From: Polydactylus sextarius
Lineage: Eukaryota > Chordata > Actinopteri > Polynemidae
DNA: 64,000 nucleotides
Direction: 5' to 3'
Assembly (NCBI GenBank): GCA_016801845.1
Contig: CM028920.1
Location: forward strand, 447,001 to 511,000
Shown here one piece after another: positions 59,164-64,000 of the stretch (the stretch's first letter is position 1; each line of letters begins with the position of its first letter). Under the pieces are notes generated by a model, which was given only the letters and a program-made list of their open reading frames with translations, had not been told where the DNA came from and made no database searches. Made by a program: the position numbers and the translations under genes.

Positions 59164-59510
59164 TATACTGCAAAAACAGAAAATCTTACCAAGTCAATTT
59201 TAACTTGTCCCATTCGCAGATTTTTTTGCTTATTACAAGCAAAAAAAGTTGTTTTAATTTTTTTTTAACTTATTAAGAATGGTATTTTTGCCAGTGTAAG
59301 CGTGCACTGTCTAATTTAATAGAATGTAGTGTTTGCTAAGATACAGAAACAGCTAATGTTAGCAGAATCAACTTAAAGCAAGTATTTCCAGCCTCTTATC
59401 ATAAATAAGTTTTCCAAACTGATTTTGGGATAATATCATGTCAAAAAAAACTCACATCTTGACAAGTCAATTTTCACTAGTTCCATTTAAAATTAGGTTT
59501 TGTTGAAAAG
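59164..59510. mobile_element. ACTGCAAAAA-type MITE remnant
   Basis: ACTGCAAAAACAGAAAATCT at 59167 and TTTTTGCCAGTGT at 59286-59298 are near inverted ends, with TTTTAACTTGTCCCATT and GCTTATTACAAGCAAAAAAA between them. These blocks recur in fish genomes as short hAT-like elements. A related half-unit (GACAAGTCAATTTTCACTAG) follows at 59461. Confidence 0.5.
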
Positions 59511-59514
59511 GGGG

Positions 59515-61615
59515 CTAATTAAAAGTTGAAATGATCACAATATGGATACCCACTACAAACCCACTACACTACTTTCATTCAGTACAAAAAGAATGAAATG
59601 ACAACATGACTTCTAGTAATATTTATATATCTAGTTGGATTTGTGAGCCAGTGGAAAACAGGTATGACTTCAGATTCTTGATTCTTTTCATCATTTGATA
59701 AAACTACATTATTTGTCATTTGGATGCGTCAGCACAGCTTTGCAGATATGATAAGGACATATGTTGATAAAAAGATGGATCCCCTTTGGTCCAAAGCTTT
59801 CAGTGATAATGGCCTCGTGATTGTTTTTAATGTGGCCCCTTTACTGACTGAGCAACACCTCTGGATCACTGGATATGTTCACCAAAATGTAGACAAAATC
59901 AGTGCGTCCATGAGAAAGGTTGACAAGAATATACACACAACACAAACACTCTGTGTTGGGTTACATCTTTGCATTTTAAGACATTTTAGTGACAAGAAAA
60001 TGTTAAATGATCAAACTGGACTAGCTCAGATCATAAAAAGATGACGGTGGCACATGTCTTACTATAGTATATCTGTGTGGAGTTAATGGGAAAATGTGCT
60101 AGAGGAAGAGGCTGCAATAAATAAATAAAAAAGAACACATAGAACCACACTAATAGCTGATTCAAAAGCCAGACTCTTTAAGCTTGTGCATTTCTAGCAA
60201 ACTGACATTCAACAGCAGCCAATGTTCTGGAGACAATGACGGAACACTGATAGTCTGATGGTGATGTGAAGGACTCAAACATTCCCACTAATGCCTGTAG
60301 ATGCAGCAGTAACAATGGTGACATAAAAATGGAGCTAAAACAGAATATTACATGTAATCACTCCTGTAAGGATATTAATGGCTCAGTGTGGTAAGTGCTC
60401 ACACCTAAATAAAAACTGCACACTGTATTGTGGCTGCCTTGGCTGGAAGTGTACAGTAACATGGCAAAACTCAAGGGCAAACAGGACCACATATGGCAAT
60501 AAATGTGAAATAATGCAGCTCTATAGATACAGGGATTTTTGAAAGAATAAAATGATGAATATTTTCAACATGGGACTACAAGGAAGTTTGGGTGCTGAAG
60601 CAAACCAAAGCTAAATCAACAGTAAATAAAGGTTCAAACTGGGGCTAAAAATTAGTTAATAGAGAACTAAACCTGGGCTAAAATATCAGGGGATGTTTGG
60701 CCTAACCACAGTCAAAACTAAATGCTAAAATGGGGCTAAAATACAACTGAATATTAAATCAAAACAATGATGTAACATCACTGTTTTGAGGTTTTAACTG
60801 GCAGCAAACCAAACCAGGGATAAAATGACAGGGAACATTGGACTAAATCAGACCTGTGAATTTCTGTTTATATGTGTGGTTAAAACTCCTATATTCCCAG
60901 CTATTCCCTCATTTTTATTGTAGTTATCCCACTGTGTGTGTGTGGCTCCTGCAGGTTTTTTTTTTTTTTTTTTTTTTTTGTGAAGAGAGGGTGCTGAATA
61001 CATGATTAACATCAAGGCTGACCCAGACAAGGTCTAATTCTGATTTATAACCTGGAAAAAGTGGCAGCTAGCGTTTTTACTGGTGATACTGAATTAAAAA
61101 ATGGAGAACAATCATCAAAAGCAATGTCGGTCGGAGGCATAGCCATGTGTACAAAGACACAAATAAGAAGCCAGGTCTGCAAGTCTACATATACACACAT
61201 GTGTGCATGCCTATACGTATAATGTCTTCACATGATTGTGATCATGATTTCCGTGTGCTGCCATCCATGGTCGTATCTCCTTCATATTACTGAGTCAGTG
61301 CCTTAGACACTCCTTATCTCCATACAATCGGCACACACAACACAGCACAACACAACATGCATTTTGAGGCACCTGGTCGTGTATATCAAAACAAGCAGCT
61401 GTGGTCGCTGCAGGAAGGAAGGAGGAAACCATGTGAAGGACGAACAGTCTGGCAGCTGTGATAAATCCCCCCAGAGTCATTTTTCTCTTGTGTTTGTGTC
61501 TGCAGGAACCTATCAGATCAAATCGATACTTCAATCTCACCAACTTTAATTTGATACCAGATTGATATTAATGACAGTTTGGGGGAAAACACAGAATTGA
61601 ATGCCATCAGCCAGC
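59515..61615. other. Unassigned noncoding DNA
   Basis: Contains a 23-base poly(T) run at 60957-60979. The 106-codon frame at 59724 has no recognisable domain; HTH-like or transposase motifs are not evident. Confidence 0.5.
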
Positions 61616-61621
61616 AGGAAA

Positions 61622-61760
61622 CTGGTCCTGAATTGAATCTGTGTTTTTTAAAAAAGTATCTATTTCTAATAATAGTGATAAAAATGTCTTGAGGTTGTGT
61701 GCCTCTGCCATATGGCGAGAAAGATGTTGTGAAGTTGACACAGATTCAATTCAGGACCAG
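61622..61760. repeat. Perfect 22-bp inverted repeat with 95-bp spacer
   Basis: CTGGTCCTGAATTGAATCTG-TG at 61622-61643 has its exact complement at 61739-61760. The repeat could be the ends of a very small MITE or a local inversion duplication. Confidence 0.85.
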
Positions 61761-61764
61761 GCAT

Positions 61765-63085
61765 ATATATGAGTCTGTCAATGTGTGTTTGCATATTTGG
61801 CTACATAAGTGTGTGTCTCTCAGACACACACGCCTATTAGAGAGTGCTAGGTGCTGGCTGAGGTGTCAGGTGACCAGATGAGGTCTGAGCCGCTCTTGTG
61901 GCTTCTCATTTTCAATTATTACTGAAGAATGAGGCTCAGAGAACTCATTTGGTTCCATCAGAGGCTGGAGTGCTTCGTCCAATCACAGTGGCCAAATTGT
62001 TCAATGCTACAATGCCTCAATGCCGTTGTTCACATTAATTTGTTTGTTTTTTTTTTTTTTTTGTTTGAGTGACAGATTCCTGACAGACAGATTACCCAGT
62101 GGACATTACAACCAATGAACAATTATCTGAATGATGAACACAACTGATGTTTGGATGATGACTTATCATAACAATGAACAACTACAATAACAACTACAAA
62201 AATGTGTCTTATGTTCCTCAATGAATAATATGTTAGGGATGAGACATTGAATTAACAGAAAAGATGTAATGAGTAAATAATTTAGGGAGTGACTGAGTGT
62301 GTGAGCAGTAAGTCACTGATACAGAACAGAGACTAAGTGATTAGTTTAGGGAATAAGAGAGTTAATAACTGGGCAGTGAATTAGTGAATAGTAACATCTA
62401 AGTATTTTCTCTTTGAATCACTCCTTTGTGAGTTTTCAGGAAACTGGATGAATCTGAGCTTCTCTGACAGGACAATTAAACCTCCCTTCCCATCAGAGAT
62501 AAAGATGAAGTCGTGCTCAGGGCGTTAAAGGACAAAAAGGTTCCAACACGCTACTGCAGCAGTGACACATCAGGTTGAGTTTTAAATATTCCATTAAAGG
62601 AGCCACTAGTGTAATTACGACACCCCCTCAGCTCAACAACTGATCCAAGTATCAATCTGCCTTTTCATTCCACAATTTCAATCTTCTTCTGGCCCAGTTT
62701 GACTCCACAGAAAAGTGGCACAGAACATGGACATTGTGATTAATGAATCCAAGATTACTTGCAAAACAGAGAAAGGCGGAAGCAGCTCAGCAGAGGTCTG
62801 AGAGTCACTGATCATCTTTTTTGCAACTATATAAAACATTTAGACATCATGTTCATGGATCACCACAGAAAAGCCTGAACAATTTTGATTTTCCCATGGT
62901 GTTACTGCAGTTTTTATACTTATAACTTTATAAACTTGCACTGGTCATGCAGAAAATGCAGTAATGACACAAAGTTTCCTGAGAGGCTGGAGAATGATAT
63001 ATTTGATTCAGTTCCTTGCTCAGTGACCAGTAAAAACCTCAGTGAAACAGCTGTGTGCTTCCAGTAGATGAAGCTCTGTGGCCAC
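61765..63085. other. Unassigned noncoding DNA
   Basis: Contains a poly(T) run at 62045-62061. No gene recognised. Confidence 0.5.
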
Positions 63086-63091
63086 AGAGTC

Positions 63092-63413
63092 TAGTCGTGG
63101 GAAAGAGATTCGGGATCGTTAACCCAACTCCCTAAAATCCCTCACGAGTCATGGATCTAGATGTCTATTTAACTGAGTTAAATAGACATCTGAGTTGAGT
63201 CCTACCACATTTGACTGATACAATTAAAAAAACGGCACCATTCAAGCATCGTACATCTCACTCGGCAGAGAAATGAAACGACTCCAAGCAAGCAGCACAA
63301 ACTGTAGACACTCACTGTGTGTGGTCTCGCAGTCTAATTTTGAGCTTTAGGTTTAGGCTTATGTAAGCCTGTAAACTTGATTTTCACTGATAGGTTATTG
63401 GTAAGTTTTTATG
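63092..63413 (+). repeat. Unclassified dispersed repeat, copy B (short)
   Basis: Same block order as 33873-34557, but about 320 bp against 685 bp. It holds a local hairpin (63159-63172 with 63178-63191) that copy A lacks. Confidence 0.6.
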
Positions 63414-63437
63414 CTATCATACTAGACCTTCTTCTTC

Positions 63438-63439
<2 letters not shown>

Positions 63440-63476
<37 letters not shown>
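63440..63476. repeat. (AAT)n microsatellite
   Basis: About twelve AAT units. Confidence 0.9.
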
Positions 63477-63477
<1 letters not shown>

Positions 63478-63698
63478 GTGACTAAAGTGAATAAATATGT
63501 GTCTCAAGTGAATGTACCAAGGTTCTTGCTAATAGTGGAAACACTTTCTTTCACAACTGGGCCATTTTGGGTCAGGTGATAACCCGGTTCATATCAGTGA
63601 GTGACTCTCTGAGATCTGAGTATTACTTTACTAATAGTCAGCTCAATGTCAGCAACATCAACAAGGACATCTACATTTGTTCTGAGGCAAACTGTTCT

Positions 63699-63753
63699 GA
63701 AGCAAATTGTACAAACACCAGGCCTTATGCCTGGTGTTTGTACAGTTTGCTTC
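63699..63753. repeat. 25-bp inverted repeat (hairpin), one mismatch
   Basis: The arms 63699-63723 and 63729-63753 are complementary at 24 of 25 positions around a 5-base loop (CTTAT). The core arm is TGTACAAACACCAGGC. Confidence 0.9.
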
Positions 63754-64000
63754 AAACTCACAGTTAACACAACTGAACACATTAACATCACACATAGCTG
63801 CTAGCTAATGTTAGCTTCACTTAGCAAATGGTCGCAAACATTATCTCAGACTTCAGCTTGGTAAGTTTCTCATCATATCTTCTATTAAACTTAGTGTAGT
63901 TGTTTGACAGTGGGACATCAGCGTTAAATATAGCTAAAGGTTTTTGTTAAATCCTCCTAACTGAAAACCTAACATTAACATAAACCAAGTTTTAATGTTA

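Noticed and set aside
59724..60044. 106-codon open frame as a possible gene
   Set aside because: No domain, no plausible splice context, and the region next to it is repeat-derived.

Overview
The window is vertebrate nuclear DNA, almost certainly from a ray-finned (teleost) fish. It is AT-rich and gene-poor, and most of the recognisable sequence is debris of fish-typical transposable elements: several Tc1-like elements, pogo-like MITEs, LINE-2, L1/Tx1-like LINEs, BEL/Pao, hAT, and many microsatellites. There are no bacterial features: no operons, no rRNA or tRNA that I can support, and no CRISPR. Nearly all open reading frames of 60-120 codons are chance frames or pieces of dead transposons.

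The only convincing host coding sequence is one 285-bp exon on the minus strand at 39552-39836. It encodes part of the amino-terminal domain of an ionotropic glutamate receptor of the delta type, and the wording matches GluD1 (grid1) better than GluD2. It has good acceptor and donor sites. I could not find the neighbouring exons, so the rest of the window is most simply read as two very long introns of grid1: upstream intron at higher coordinates, downstream intron at lower coordinates. A possible short first exon on the plus strand near 57.1 kb is only a suggestion.

Layout. 0-8.3 kb: a pogo-like MITE with a second pogo-like element inside it, a Tc1-like element, a further MITE copy and a second Tc1-like element. 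10.5-14.4 kb: a LINE-2 fragment, then a three-layer nest (MITE, Tc1-like element, LINE-2). 15.3-22.1 kb: a long tetranucleotide microsatellite, a hAT transposase relic that keeps an intron, and a BEL/Pao retrotransposon lacking its reverse transcriptase. 23.8-26.7 kb: a SINE-like repeat and a hAT-type terminus. 27.9-33.6 kb: a near full-length, inactive L1-like element inserted into the ORF2 of an older L1-like element, with a visible target-site duplication. 33.9-38.3 kb: an unclassified repeat, a MITE and a LINE-2 C-terminus. 39.5 kb: the grid1 exon. 43.7-52.3 kb: three short LINE fragments and a minus-strand L1-like element. 54-64 kb: a long purine-rich tract, several long hairpins, another LINE, a MITE and the second copy of the unclassified repeat.

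I looked for an undescribed functional system and did not find one. The items most worth checking are the layered insertions, the reverse-transcriptase-free BEL/Pao copy, the paired unclassified repeat, the cluster of long hairpins and the possible conserved noncoding stretch near 35.6 kb. Repeat families were recognised by eye, so subfamily names are cautious.
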